From Saccharomonospora viridis DSM 43017 (GTDB lineage: Bacteria > Actinomycetota > Actinomycetes > Mycobacteriales > Pseudonocardiaceae), in the NCBI RefSeq assembly GCF_000023865.1, contig NC_013159.1:2940001-3004000 (forward strand): a stretch of 64,000 nt of DNA, written 5' to 3'. Below the pieces are notes generated by a model that did not search any database, was not told the DNA's origin, and was given only the letters and a program-made list of their open reading frames with translations. The position numbers were made by a program, and so were the translations under genes. Positions 35,622 to 44,802 of the stretch are shown one piece after another (position 1 is the first letter of the stretch; each line of letters begins with the position of its first letter).

Positions 35622-37391
35622 TCAGTGGCGGGGGAACGCCTCCCGAACCGTGGCTTGGCCACCCACCACGGGCAGGGTCACCTCCGACTTGGTCACCTCC
35701 AGCCCCACTCCCGTGCCGGGGCTCGGCCGCAAGGTGAAGTCGTGGTCGCTGGACAACAGCACGAACTCCAACCGATGCCCTTCGGCCAGGACGTAGTCCT
35801 GAGGCTGGAGTTCGAACGACAACCAGTACGGCACACCGGGCCGCACCGGCTGCGTACGCCATTCGCTGTTCCGGTTCTGCGGATCGGCCCAGCCGCGGGT
35901 GATGACGTGAAAACTACCGTCCGGAGCCCGGTCCACGAGGACGGCCGTCACGTTGGCGGCGGGGCGATCGAACATCAAGCGCAGCCGCACCGACGGAGTG
36001 CCGCTGATCCGGACCGGTGTGCGGGCGGCCTCGGTGGCATAGGACAACCGGTGCTCCGACGACGGTGCGTCCACCAGGTCCTCCACCTTCTCCCGGGCGT
36101 CGTCGGTGAGCCATTCGAACGCGGGCCTGCCACGCGCCGGCACGGTGGCCAGTCCGCCACGTCCGTCACCTCCGGAGCGCAGCCACAACGTGGCGTCCCG
36201 CGTACCCGGTGCCGGCCAGTCGGCCTCCTCGGTCCACGAGCCGTCCTCACGCTGGACCGTGGCCCTCGGCTCCTCCCCGACACCGTTGTCGATTCCGTAC
36301 AGATAGTGGCTGAACCACCGGTTCAACGTGGTGAGCCACTCCTTTTTGCGCAACGCGTACGGATCGGTGTGTCCGGATTGGTGCAGCCAGATCTTGCGTT
36401 CCACGCCGTGCTCGGCGAGCGCTTCGTACCATTTCGCGACCTGGCTGACGGTGACGTTCCAGTCGTCCAGACCGTGTACCGCGAGCACGGACGCGTCGAC
36501 CTTGTGCACGTCGTCCAGATAGTTCCGCTCGTGCCAGAACTCGCTGTAGTCACCCGTGAGCCGGTCCTGTGCCGCTTCCAGCCGCTCGATGACCGGACGG
36601 CAGATCTCCCGGTCGGCGCGGGTGTAGACGTACTCGGCCAGTACGTCGGCGTCCTCACCCTGATACCCACCGGGTGCCACCACCGCACCGTTCTCGCGGT
36701 AGTAGTCGTACCAGCTCGAGATCGCGGCGATCGGGACGATGGTCTCCAGCCCCTCGACACCGGTGGTGGCGACGGCGTTGGGCAGCGTGCCGTTGTAGGA
36801 CACGCCCATCATGGCGGTGCGCCCTGTCGTCCAGTCGGCGTTGACCTCGGTACCGTTCGCGTCACGTGCCCGCGCACGCCCGTTCAGCCAGTCGATGACC
36901 GACTTCGCCCCCAGCGTTTCGTTCTCCCCGCCGGTGGTGGGGCAACCCGTCGACTGTCCCGTTCCGAGGGACTCGGCGTACACGACCGCGAAACCCCGTG
37001 CCAGGAAGTAATCCTGGTAGTGCCAGGTGATCTCGGCGAACGGCCGCGTCGGCACGTACAGCTCGCGGTCGACGTTGTGGTTGGTGACCGGATTACCACC
37101 CGCGTAGTACGGACTGGCCTGGTACACCACGGGCACCCGCAGGCCGTGGTCCGTTTCCCGGGGCCGCACGATCTCGACGTGGACCACGTCCTCGACGCCG
37201 TCGTGGTCACTGTCCACACCGGCGTCGACCCAGACGTCCTCCCGCACGACGTCGGAAGGGTCGTACACAGGCTGGGCCTGTCCGTCCACGAAAACGGGTT
37301 CTTGCACGGAATCGGCGGTCGCGTTCACAGGGACCAACGGCAGCGCCACCATGGTGGCGGCCAACACCATCGACATACGCTTGAGTCTCAC
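35622..37391 (-). CDS. Secreted Xaa-Pro dipeptidyl-peptidase (CocE/NonD family hydrolase)
   Basis: A 589-residue exported serine hydrolase. Signal peptide: VRLKR then MSMVLAATMVALPLVPVNATADS. The alpha/beta-hydrolase core has the nucleophile elbow MGVSYNGTLP, Asp in VHGLDDWNVTVSQVAKWY, and His in HQSGHTDPYALRK. The C-terminal galactose-binding-like domain (from about 400) ends in the DYVLAEGHRLEFVLLSSD strands typical of X-Pro dipeptidyl-peptidases. It would release Xaa-Pro dipeptides outside the cell. GTG start at 37391 with GGGGG just upstream. Divergent from the S9 peptidase at 37655. Confidence 0.88.
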   Translation of the reverse strand: MRLKRMSMVLAATMVALPLVPVNATADSVQEPVFVDGQAQPVYDPSDVVREDVWVDAGVDSDHDGVEDVVHVEIVRPRETDHGLRVPVVYQASPYYAGGNPVTNHNVDRELYVPTRPFAEITWHYQDYFLARGFAVVYAESLGTGQSTGCPTTGGENETLGAKSVIDWLNGRARARDANGTEVNADWTTGRTAMMGVSYNGTLPNAVATTGVEGLETIVPIAAISSWYDYYRENGAVVAPGGYQGEDADVLAEYVYTRADREICRPVIERLEAAQDRLTGDYSEFWHERNYLDDVHKVDASVLAVHGLDDWNVTVSQVAKWYEALAEHGVERKIWLHQSGHTDPYALRKKEWLTTLNRWFSHYLYGIDNGVGEEPRATVQREDGSWTEEADWPAPGTRDATLWLRSGGDGRGGLATVPARGRPAFEWLTDDAREKVEDLVDAPSSEHRLSYATEAARTPVRISGTPSVRLRLMFDRPAANVTAVLVDRAPDGSFHVITRGWADPQNRNSEWRTQPVRPGVPYWLSFELQPQDYVLAEGHRLEFVLLSSDHDFTLRPSPGTGVGLEVTKSEVTLPVVGGQATVREAFPRH

Positions 37392-37654
37392 GAAGCCCCC
37401 AGATCGGACGGTGGCGAAAAGATTGGTGTCGACCTTTACGGCAGCCACCTTCTCTGTCAAGCAGAGATCGACACGATCCGACGAACTCAGGGTGACGCTT
37501 CATCGAAAGAACGACTCACAGACCACCGTTTCATATGAATCCCCCCACGAACGGGTGATCCAAATACCACGCCGGTCACTTTGTGTGTTGTTTTCCCTCG
37601 TCATGTGGCCATCGCCGTCCGGGGGCCACGGAGCAGACTGGCAAACTGGCCGTT

Positions 37655-39709
37655 ATGAACGAGCTTGATCCGAGCGTGGAGTCCGATCCGCATCAGTGGC
37701 TGGAGGAGGTCACCGGGCAGGCCGCTCTCGAGTGGGTCCGGGGACACAACGCCGAGACCGTCCGCCGCTATGCGGAAGGTGACCGCTTCGAACGGCTACG
37801 TGACGAGTTGCGCGACGTCCTCGACGCGGACACGCGCATCCCGTACGTACGTCGCCGCGGCGAGTACCTCTACAACTTCTGGCGTGACGCCGACCATCCC
37901 CGAGGATTGTGGCGGCGCACCACCCTGGACTCCTACCGCACCTCGGAACCCGAATGGGATGTCCTGATCGACGTCGACGCGCTGGCGGCGGAGGAGGACG
38001 AGAACTGGGTGTGGCAGGGGGCCACCGTACTCCGTCCGAGTTTTCGCCGATGCCTGGTGGAACTGTCCCGGGGTGGCGCCGACGCCACCGTGGTGCGGGA
38101 GTTCGATCTCGAACGGCGTGAGTTCGTCGACGACGGTTTCACCCTGTCCGAGGCGAAAAGCTCGGTGAGCTGGATCGACGAGGACCGCATCTACGTCGGC
38201 ACGGACTTCGGTGAGGGCTCGCTGACCAGCTCCGGCTACCCACGGCTGGTCAAGGAATGGCGTCGGGGCACCCCGCTCCAGGAGGCCACCCTCGTCTTCG
38301 AGGGCAAACCCGACGATGTGTCCGTACGAGCCGTGCACGACCCGACCCCCGGTTGGGAGCGCGACATCGTTCGGCGCGCCATCGACTTCTACCGTTCCGA
38401 GGTGCTCCTGCGCACCGACACCGGCTTCGTGAAGATCGACGTGCCCGACGACGCCGTGCCGTCGTTGCACCGCGAATGGCTGCTCGTGCGCACTCGCAGC
38501 CCGTGGACGGTCGGAGGCAGGCGGTATCCGGCGGGGGCCTTGCTGGCTGCCAGGTTGGACGACTTCCTCGCCGGTGACCGGTCGATGACCGTGCTGTTCG
38601 AACCCGACGCGCACACGTCACTGGACTACTACGCCTGGACGAGGAACCACCTGCTGCTGGGCACGCTCGTGGACGTGACGACCCATCTGCGTGTACTCAC
38701 ACCGAGCACCGAAGGCTGGTCCGACGAGCCGATGGCCGGCGCCGCGGAGCCGGGTACCGTGGTCGACCTGGTCGCCACCGATCCCGACGACAGCGACGAG
38801 TTCTTCCTCGAGACCACCGGCTATCTCACTCCGCCCACCCTGTCCCGCGGTGAGGTCGGCGGCGAGTTGGAGACGTTGAAGAGCGCGCCCGCCTTCTTCG
38901 ACACCACGCACCTCGATGTCGAACAACACTTCGCCACCTCCGACGACGGCACCCGCATCCCTTACTTCGTCGTCGGCCCACGCGAACGGACCTCGGCAGC
39001 GCCGACCCTGCTGACCGGGTACGGGGGTTTCGAGGTGTCGCTGACACCGTCGTACAGCGGCGTGATCGGCCGTGGCTGGCTTGCCCGCGGCGGGACGTAT
39101 GTGGTGGCCAACCTCCGCGGTGGCGGCGAGTACGGGCCGGATTGGCACAACCAAGTGGTCAAGACCAATCGACTGCGGGTGTACGAGGACTTCGCCGCGG
39201 TGGCACGCGACCTCGTGGCACGCGGTATCACCACCCCGAGCCTGCTCGGGGTCCAGGGTGGCAGCAACGGCGGTCTGCTGACCGGGGTGATGCTGACCCG
39301 ATACCCGGAACTCGTCGGTGCGGTGGTCAGTCAGGTGCCGTTGCTGGACATGCGCCGGTATCACCTGCTGCTGGCCGGTGCGTCGTGGATGGCCGAGTAC
39401 GGCGACCCCGACGATCCGGAGGAGTGGGCTTACCTACGACAGTACTCGCCGTACCACAATGTCCACAGTGATCGGACTTATCCACCCACGTTGTTCGTGA
39501 CGTCCACTCGCGACGACCGGGTGCACCCCGCTCACGCACGGAAGATGATGGCGAAGATGCACGCGAGCGGACACGACGTCGCCTACTACGAGAACATCGA
39601 AGGCGGCCACGGCGCAGCCGCCGACAACGCGCAATTGGCGTTCAAGTGGGCGTTGGTGTTCGAGTTCCTGTGGCGGCGACTCAACGAGGGGAACGCATCC
39701 GCGCGTTGA
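37655..39709 (+). CDS. Prolyl oligopeptidase family (S9A) serine peptidase
   Basis: A 684-residue cytoplasmic enzyme. The N-terminal beta-propeller (WEEVTGQAALEWVRGHNA; YLYNFWRDADHPRGLWRRTT in outline) is followed by the catalytic domain with GVQGGSNGGLLTGVML (Ser in GGSNGG), TSTRDDRVHPAHARKMMAKM (Asp) and NIEGGHGAAADNAQ (His). No signal peptide is visible. Start chosen at ATG 37655 (MNELDPSVES); no clear ribosome-binding site is seen there. It pairs functionally with the secreted X-Pro peptidase next door in degrading proline-rich peptides. Its 3' end overlaps the NmrA-like gene by 29 bases tail to tail. Confidence 0.92.
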   Translation: MNELDPSVESDPHQWLEEVTGQAALEWVRGHNAETVRRYAEGDRFERLRDELRDVLDADTRIPYVRRRGEYLYNFWRDADHPRGLWRRTTLDSYRTSEPEWDVLIDVDALAAEEDENWVWQGATVLRPSFRRCLVELSRGGADATVVREFDLERREFVDDGFTLSEAKSSVSWIDEDRIYVGTDFGEGSLTSSGYPRLVKEWRRGTPLQEATLVFEGKPDDVSVRAVHDPTPGWERDIVRRAIDFYRSEVLLRTDTGFVKIDVPDDAVPSLHREWLLVRTRSPWTVGGRRYPAGALLAARLDDFLAGDRSMTVLFEPDAHTSLDYYAWTRNHLLLGTLVDVTTHLRVLTPSTEGWSDEPMAGAAEPGTVVDLVATDPDDSDEFFLETTGYLTPPTLSRGEVGGELETLKSAPAFFDTTHLDVEQHFATSDDGTRIPYFVVGPRERTSAAPTLLTGYGGFEVSLTPSYSGVIGRGWLARGGTYVVANLRGGGEYGPDWHNQVVKTNRLRVYEDFAAVARDLVARGITTPSLLGVQGGSNGGLLTGVMLTRYPELVGAVVSQVPLLDMRRYHLLLAGASWMAEYGDPDDPEEWAYLRQYSPYHNVHSDRTYPPTLFVTSTRDDRVHPAHARKMMAKMHASGHDVAYYENIEGGHGAAADNAQLAFKWALVFEFLWRRLNEGNASAR

Positions 39710-40457
39710 GGTACTCCTGGAACGTGATCGTGCCCGAGGCGTTCGCGGGCGCGAGGTGGTGACCCGCGCGGAAACCCTTGTACACGGAACCGAAGAGCCG
39801 GATCGGGCGGACGAGACGATGTCGGCCGATGGCCTCAAGGTAGCGCCGCGCCAGGTCGGGCACGGCGAGGATCTCGGGCCCACCCATGTCGGGGACCCGT
39901 CCGGCGGGGCGCGCGGTGGCCAGTTCGGCCAGCCGCGCGCCCACCTCGGCGGCAGCGATCGGTTGCACGGAGAGGTCCGGGACCAAGGCCAGCGGTGGAC
40001 GTGTCAATGCGTTCAGCAGCCGGATGACGAGCTGGTGGAACTGGGTGGTCCGCAGGATCGTCCACGGTAGACCACTGTCCTCGATGAGCCGTTCGGCCTC
40101 GATTTTGGTCCGGTAATACCGAAGCGGTATGCGATCGACCCCGACGATCGAGATGTAGACCAGGTTTCCGCATCCGGTGTGGCGGGCGGCGTCCAGCACG
40201 CGACCAGTGAGGTCCACGTCACCGCCCCGTCGACCGGAGACCCTGGTCGCACAGTGCACGATCGCGTCGGCCCCTTCGAAAGCGGTACGGAGCGTACCGG
40301 GTGACCGGTAGTCGACCTGTACCGTCCGGGCACTATCCCACACCGACGGTGTCGCCGATCGACTCGTGACGACGACGTCGTGCCCGTCCTCCACGAGGTG
40401 GCGTACGACCTCACGACCGAGTGTGCCGGTTCCTCCGGTCACCACCACCGTGCTCAT
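39681..40457 (-). CDS. NmrA-like / atypical SDR NAD(P)-binding protein
   Basis: A 258-residue protein with the Rossmann start STVVVTGGTGTLGREVVRHLVEDGHDVVVTSR in outline. It lacks the Tyr-x3-Lys active pair; it has YISIVGVDRIPLRYYRTKIEAERLIEDSGLPWTILR, the pattern of NmrA and atypical SDRs. Possible roles are redox sensing or reduction of a small molecule; none is supported further. Start ATG at 40457. Separated from nrdJ by a strong hairpin. Confidence 0.82.
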   Translation of the reverse strand: MSTVVVTGGTGTLGREVVRHLVEDGHDVVVTSRSATPSVWDSARTVQVDYRSPGTLRTAFEGADAIVHCATRVSGRRGGDVDLTGRVLDAARHTGCGNLVYISIVGVDRIPLRYYRTKIEAERLIEDSGLPWTILRTTQFHQLVIRLLNALTRPPLALVPDLSVQPIAAAEVGARLAELATARPAGRVPDMGGPEILAVPDLARRYLEAIGRHRLVRPIRLFGSVYKGFRAGHHLAPANASGTITFQEYLNARMRSPR

Positions 40458-40588
40458 CGGTGCTCCCAAGCGTGCGGGGCTCGCTGTCACTCCCACTGTG
40501 CCACGGGAGACCGGATCGCACCGTTTTGAACCGTCTCGGTCCTCGGCCGAGAGGATGCCCCTACGACATGCCCCTCCGACACCGACAC

Positions 40589-40620
40589 CCGGGAGGGGAG
40601 CCGGCCGGCTCCCCTCCCGG
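40589..40620. terminator. 32-bp perfect palindrome after nrdJ
   Basis: CCGGGAGGGGAGCCGG followed at once by its exact reverse complement, 12 bases past the nrdJ stop. As RNA it would form an extremely stable GC hairpin. It has no T-run. The position, between two genes on the same strand, fits termination of nrdJ transcripts; it could also act in RNA stability. Confidence 0.8.
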
Positions 40621-40632
40621 TGCGGTCAACCG

Positions 40633-43512
40633 TCAGCTGCAGCCAGAGGTGGCGCCACAGCCCTCACACACGTAGCACGAACCCGCAGGACGCATCTTCG
40701 TACCGCACGTCATGCACAGCGGCGCGTCAGCCGCCTTACCGAGCTGCAACTCCACCAACTCGGGGGTCGTGTGCGCTTCCCGACGCGCTTCGCTCGACGG
40801 CCGTTCCTCGGAGTCGTCGGAGTCGGAACCGCTGCCCTCGACCCGCTGCTGCTCCGTCTCGACGCTGCTGCGCAGGGCTTCCAGATCGACGTTGGGTTCC
40901 GCCGACGAACCGTAATCGTTCTCGACCTGTGCCGCGCGCTCGTCGGCGGTGAAGATGCCCAGTTGCGCACGCTTCTCATACGGCAGATAGTCCAGCGCGA
41001 GCCTGCGGAACAAGTAGTCCAGGACACTCGTCGCCATGCGGATGTCCGGGTCGTCGGTCATCCCCGCCGGCTCGAAGCGCAGGTTCTGGAACTTCTGCAC
41101 GTAGAACTCGAGCGGAATGCCGTACTGCAGCCCCACCGAGATCGACATGGAGAAGGCGTCCATCACGCCGGCCAGGGTGGACCCCTGCTTACCCAGCTTG
41201 ACGAAGATCTCGCCGAGTTTGCCGTCGTCCGGATACGAACCGGCGATCATGTACCCTTCGGCGCCGCCCACGGTGAACGAAACCGTCTGGCTCGGCCGCT
41301 TCTTCGGCAGCCGCTTCCGCACCGGGCGGTACTCGACCACCTTCTCGGGTTCCGCCCTGCTTTCGGACTTCTCCTTCTTCGCCGTCGACAGCGGCTGGCC
41401 CACCTTGCAGTTGTCGCGGTAGATGGCCAATGCCTTAAGACCCAACTTCCAGCCCTGGAAGTAGATCTCCTCCACGTCCTCGACGGTGGCCGACTCCGGC
41501 ATGTTGACCGTCTTGGAGATCGCGCCGGACAGGAAAGGCTGCACCGCCGCCATCATCCGCACGTGGCCCATCGGCGCGATCGACCGCTCTCCCACCGCAC
41601 AGTCGAACACTTCGTAGTGTTCGGGCCGCAGCCCCGGCGCGTTGACCACATGGCCGTGCTCGGAGATGTAGTCGACGATCGCCTCGATCTGCTCCTCCTG
41701 GTAGCCCAGGGAGCGCAGCGCGCGGGGGACCGCGTTGTTGACGATCTTCATGGATCCGCCGCCGACGAGCTTCTTGAACTTCACCAACGAGAAGTCCGGC
41801 TCGATCCCGGTGGTGTCGCAGTCCATCATGAAACCGATGGTCCCGGTGGGGGCCAACACGCTGGCCTGCGAGTTACGCCAACCGTTGGCCATGCCGAGCT
41901 CGATGCCCCGGTTCCACTCCTTGGTCGCCACCGCCCTGATCGCGGCGTCGTTGACGTGGTAGGTGCGGACGAGTTCGTTGGCCGCCGCGTGCTTGCGCAT
42001 CACGCGCTGGTGCGCCTCGGCGTTCCGGGCGTACCCCTCGTAGGGGCCCACGATCCCGGCCAACTCCGCCGACCGTCGGTAGGACACGGCCGTCATCAGC
42101 GAGGTGATCGCCGCGGCCAGCGCACGCCCACCCTCGGAGTCGTACGCGTGTCCCGTGGCCATCAGCAGCGCACCGAGGTTGGCGTAGCCGATCCCCAGCT
42201 GGCGGAACTTCCGCGTGGTCTCCGCGATGGCCTCGGTCGGGAAGTCGGCGAAGCAGATCGAGATGTCCATCGCCGTGATGACGAGCTCGACCGCCTTGAC
42301 GAACAGTTCCGCGTCGAACGTGCCGTCGTCACGCAGGAACTTCAGCAGGTTCAGCGAGGCGAGGTTACAGCTGGAGTTGTCCAGGTGCATGTACTCCGAG
42401 CACGGGTTCGAGGCGGTGATACGCCCCGACTCCGGGCAGGTGTGCCAATCGTTGATCGTGTCGTCGTACTGGATGCCGGGATCGGCGCATTCCCACGCGG
42501 CCTGGGCCATCTTGCGGAACAGCGACCTCGCGTCGACCCGCTCGATGATCTCCCCGGTCGTCCTGGCGCGCAGCCCGAAGTCACCTCCGGTCTCGACGGC
42601 CTGCATGAACTCGTCGGAGACACGCACGGAGTTGTTGGCGTTCTGGTACTGCACCGACGAGATGTCGGCGCCGCCGAGGTCCATGTCGAAACCGGCGTCC
42701 CGGAGCGCCCGGATCTTGTGCTCCTCCCGCGCCTTGGTCTCGATGAATTCCTCGACGTCGGGGTGGTCGACGTCGAGAACCACCATCTTCGCCGCACGAC
42801 GCGTGGCCCCACCCGACTTGATGGTGCCCGCGGACGCGTCGGCGCCCCGCATGAACGACACCGGTCCCGAAGCCGTCCCGCCGGAGGACAACAGTTCCCG
42901 CGACGAACGGATGCGCGACAGGTTCAGGCCCGCGCCCGAACCGCCTTTGAAGATCAGACCCTCTTCCTTGTACCAGTTGAGGATCGATTCCATGGTGTCG
43001 TCGACCGACAGGATGAAGCAGGCGCTGACCTGCTGCTTCGAACTGGTACCGACGTTGAACCACACCGGCGAGTTGAAGCTGAACACCTGGTGCAGCAGCA
43101 TCCATGTCAGCTCGTGCTCGAAGATCTCGGCGTCGGCGGCACCGGCGAAGTAACCGTGTTCGAGCCCCGCCTTGACGTAAGTCTTGACGACGCGGTCGAT
43201 GAGCTGCTTCAGGCTGCTTTCCCGTTCGGGACTGCCAACCGCCCCACGGAAGTACTTGCTGGTGACGATGTTCGTCGCGTTGAGCGACCAGAAGTCGGGG
43301 AACTCCACACCACGTTGCTCGAAGTTCACCGTGCCGTCACGCCAGTTGGTCATGACGACATCGCGCTTCTCCCATCGCACCTCGTCGTAGGGGTGCACGC
43401 CCTCGGTCGTGAAGACGCGCTGGATGCGCAGGCCCTTACGCGCGCCCGAGCTACCCCGCTTCTTGCTCGGTTTCGGCGAGGATTCCGCGCCGACCCCCAC
43501 GGTTTCTGTCAT
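40633..43512 (-). CDS. nrdJ: Vitamin B12-dependent (class II) ribonucleotide reductase
   Basis: Reduces ribonucleotides to deoxyribonucleotides with adenosylcobalamin; works with or without oxygen. 959 residues. FNSPVWFNVGTSSKQQVSACFILSVDDTMESI (in outline) contains the substrate-site Cys; NPCSEYMHLDNSSCNLASLNLLKF (in outline) carries the radical region (NPCSEY). A C-terminal extension holds a Zn-type CxxC...CxxC cluster ending CMTCGTKMRPAGSCYVCEGCGA in outline. The ATG at 43512 (MTETVGVGAE) is chosen; an open extension upstream is not family-like. Preceded by nrdR at a 54-base gap, the nrdRJ arrangement known in Streptomyces. No cobalamin riboswitch was found upstream. Confidence 0.97.
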   Translation of the reverse strand: MTETVGVGAESSPKPSKKRGSSGARKGLRIQRVFTTEGVHPYDEVRWEKRDVVMTNWRDGTVNFEQRGVEFPDFWSLNATNIVTSKYFRGAVGSPERESSLKQLIDRVVKTYVKAGLEHGYFAGAADAEIFEHELTWMLLHQVFSFNSPVWFNVGTSSKQQVSACFILSVDDTMESILNWYKEEGLIFKGGSGAGLNLSRIRSSRELLSSGGTASGPVSFMRGADASAGTIKSGGATRRAAKMVVLDVDHPDVEEFIETKAREEHKIRALRDAGFDMDLGGADISSVQYQNANNSVRVSDEFMQAVETGGDFGLRARTTGEIIERVDARSLFRKMAQAAWECADPGIQYDDTINDWHTCPESGRITASNPCSEYMHLDNSSCNLASLNLLKFLRDDGTFDAELFVKAVELVITAMDISICFADFPTEAIAETTRKFRQLGIGYANLGALLMATGHAYDSEGGRALAAAITSLMTAVSYRRSAELAGIVGPYEGYARNAEAHQRVMRKHAAANELVRTYHVNDAAIRAVATKEWNRGIELGMANGWRNSQASVLAPTGTIGFMMDCDTTGIEPDFSLVKFKKLVGGGSMKIVNNAVPRALRSLGYQEEQIEAIVDYISEHGHVVNAPGLRPEHYEVFDCAVGERSIAPMGHVRMMAAVQPFLSGAISKTVNMPESATVEDVEEIYFQGWKLGLKALAIYRDNCKVGQPLSTAKKEKSESRAEPEKVVEYRPVRKRLPKKRPSQTVSFTVGGAEGYMIAGSYPDDGKLGEIFVKLGKQGSTLAGVMDAFSMSISVGLQYGIPLEFYVQKFQNLRFEPAGMTDDPDIRMATSVLDYLFRRLALDYLPYEKRAQLGIFTADERAAQVENDYGSSAEPNVDLEALRSSVETEQQRVEGSGSDSDDSEERPSSEARREAHTTPELVELQLGKAADAPLCMTCGTKMRPAGSCYVCEGCGATSGCS

Positions 43513-43566
43513 GACTCCCACTCCCGCGTTCGAAACTGGCGGCGACGCCACGCGTCGTCCGCGTCC

Positions 43567-44052
43567 TCAGTCGCTGTGGTCCTGCTGGGCCGATGACTCC
43601 GACTCGGCGATCGCCTCACGCAGGTTCTTGATCTCGGCCTCGAAGTCCTCGATGGACGAGAAGGACCGGTACACACTCGCGAACCTCAGGTAAGCCACGG
43701 CGTCGAGTTCCCTGAGGGGACCGAGTATCGCCAGCCCGACCTCGTGGCTCGGTATCTCCGCGACCCCGGTCGCCCGGATCGACTCCTCGACCTGTTGAGC
43801 GAGTTTTTGCAGGGCGTCGTCGTCGACCGGACGGCCTTGACAGGCGCGCCGCACTCCCCGGACCACCTTGTCGCGGCTGAACTGCTCGGTAACCCCCGAC
43901 CGCTTGACGACGGCGAGGACCATCGTTTCGGACGTAGTGAACCGGCGTCCGCAGGCTGAACACGACCGACGGCGTCGAATCGCCTGGCCTTCGTCCACCT
44001 CGCGGGAATCGACGACACGAGAGTCCGCGTGCCGGCAGAACGGACACCGCAT
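43567..44052 (-). CDS. nrdR: Transcriptional repressor NrdR
   Basis: A 161-residue nucleotide-sensing repressor of ribonucleotide reductase genes. The N-terminal zinc ribbon is intact ([33 protein letters not shown]) and is followed by an ATP-cone ([23 protein letters not shown]). It binds ATP or dATP and paired NrdR boxes. Cotranscribed with nrdJ downstream. Confidence 0.97.
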   Translation of the reverse strand: MRCPFCRHADSRVVDSREVDEGQAIRRRRSCSACGRRFTTSETMVLAVVKRSGVTEQFSRDKVVRGVRRACQGRPVDDDALQKLAQQVEESIRATGVAEIPSHEVGLAILGPLRELDAVAYLRFASVYRSFSSIEDFEAEIKNLREAIAESESSAQQDHSD

Positions 44053-44229
44053 CGGTCGAGCACCTCCCTGTTCTCACCCGCAGAGCAGGAACACCGTGTC
44101 CCTGTCCTGTGTTCGTCGCGCCGCGGCCACACCACACGTGATCCGTGACCACCGTTGATCACAGCTGTCCGCGATCGCTTACGGCACCTTTTCGAGTACC
44201 CCAACGATGAACGACAACCGCGATCGTAA

Positions 44230-44275
44230 CCCAACTTATAGACCAATTACAGCGATGTAACTACTAGATGTGGTG
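44230..44275 (-). promoter_or_regulatory. Candidate NrdR box pair upstream of nrdR
   Basis: Two AT-richer elements on the minus strand, CACCACATCTAGTAGT (44260-44275) and TGGTCTATAAGTTGGG (44230-44245), are about 30 bases centre to centre, near three helical turns, as in NrdR-box pairs. Similarity to the loose NrdR consensus is partial, so this is a candidate based on position and spacing. The region also contains a TATAAG hexamer that could be a -10. Confidence 0.4.
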
Positions 44276-44345
44276 GTTGACCATAGAAGGCCGCGAGGGT
44301 GCGCGCAACCGCACCCCCACCCCCCGACGGGGTGAGAGTCGACAT
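44247..44345 (-). CDS. Possible 32-residue leader-type small ORF upstream of nrdR
   Basis: ATG at 44345, preceded by a GGGGGA ribosome-binding-like sequence at about 8 bases, and stop TAA at 44247. It encodes a Gly-rich then hydrophobic peptide (starts MSTLTPSGGGGAVARTLAAF). The 3' half overlaps the candidate NrdR box. No recognisable family. It could be a leader peptide or chance. Confidence 0.3.
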   Translation of the reverse strand: MSTLTPSGGGGAVARTLAAFYGQPPHLVVTSL

Positions 44346-44700
44346 AGGATGCTCCCCCTTCGGCCCCATGACCCCTTCGAGCACGGGCACAAACCCCGGA
44401 CAGCCTACGCGTGGGGCGAACCGGTGACGCGGGGGCCACCGGAGGACGGCTCCCACACCCCGAAAGCCCGGCGGACCCTCCGGCTGCACGCACCCCGGGG
44501 GTTCCCGGAATGCCGCCGTCAACCACCTCACGTTCGACGCCGCCGACCCCGACCCGACACAGCGGGCCCTGTTCGACCACCACACGTCAACGCGTCCCGT
44601 TCGCGACCACCGTGGCGATCCCCGAACATACCCACCGTCGAACACCCGTGCGAATACCGACACTCCCGCGTGCGAAAATTGGGCAACATCGACGCGCAGG
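44346..44700. other. Intergenic region between nrdR and lexA without a clear gene
   Basis: About 355 bases. In Mycobacterium this position holds a LysM-type gene divergent from lexA; I looked for a LysM pattern on both strands and did not find one. One weaker SOS-like half, TCGAAC at 44637, is present. Open frames here have no ribosome-binding sites or family features. Confidence 0.5.
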
Positions 44701-44716
44701 TCGAACAAACGTTTGA
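44701..44716 (+). promoter_or_regulatory. SOS (LexA) box of lexA
   Basis: TCGAACAAACGTTTGA matches the actinobacterial SOS box (TCGAAC-N4-GTTCGA) in 11 of 12 fixed positions. It lies 87 bases upstream of the lexA start, the usual autoregulatory position. Confidence 0.85.
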
Positions 44717-44802
44717 GATCCCCGCCGAGGCGGGTTAGCGTCGTGAGCGGAGTTCGACAGAGCCCGACCTCGGGTCGGCCGGCGATTGGGAGGCGTAACG
44801 CG

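Noticed and set aside
35607-37538. A 643-codon plus-strand frame
   Set aside because: Antisense to the X-Pro peptidase gene, which has a signal peptide and full catalytic triad.
40366-43596. A 1076-codon open frame on the plus strand
   Set aside because: It is antisense to nrdJ and shows no domain; it also spans the nrdJ terminator palindrome.
44053-44230. Cobalamin riboswitch before nrdRJ
   Set aside because: No B12-box-like sequence or suitable fold was seen in the leader.
44236-44583. A 115-codon minus-strand frame between nrdR and lexA, considered as the LysM gene found here in mycobacteria
   Set aside because: No LysM pattern, signal peptide or membrane segment; it overlaps the candidate nrdR operator.
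44637-44652. Second SOS-like site TCGAAC-N4-GTGCGA upstream of lexA
   Set aside because: The right half does not match well; only the 44701 site is close to the consensus.
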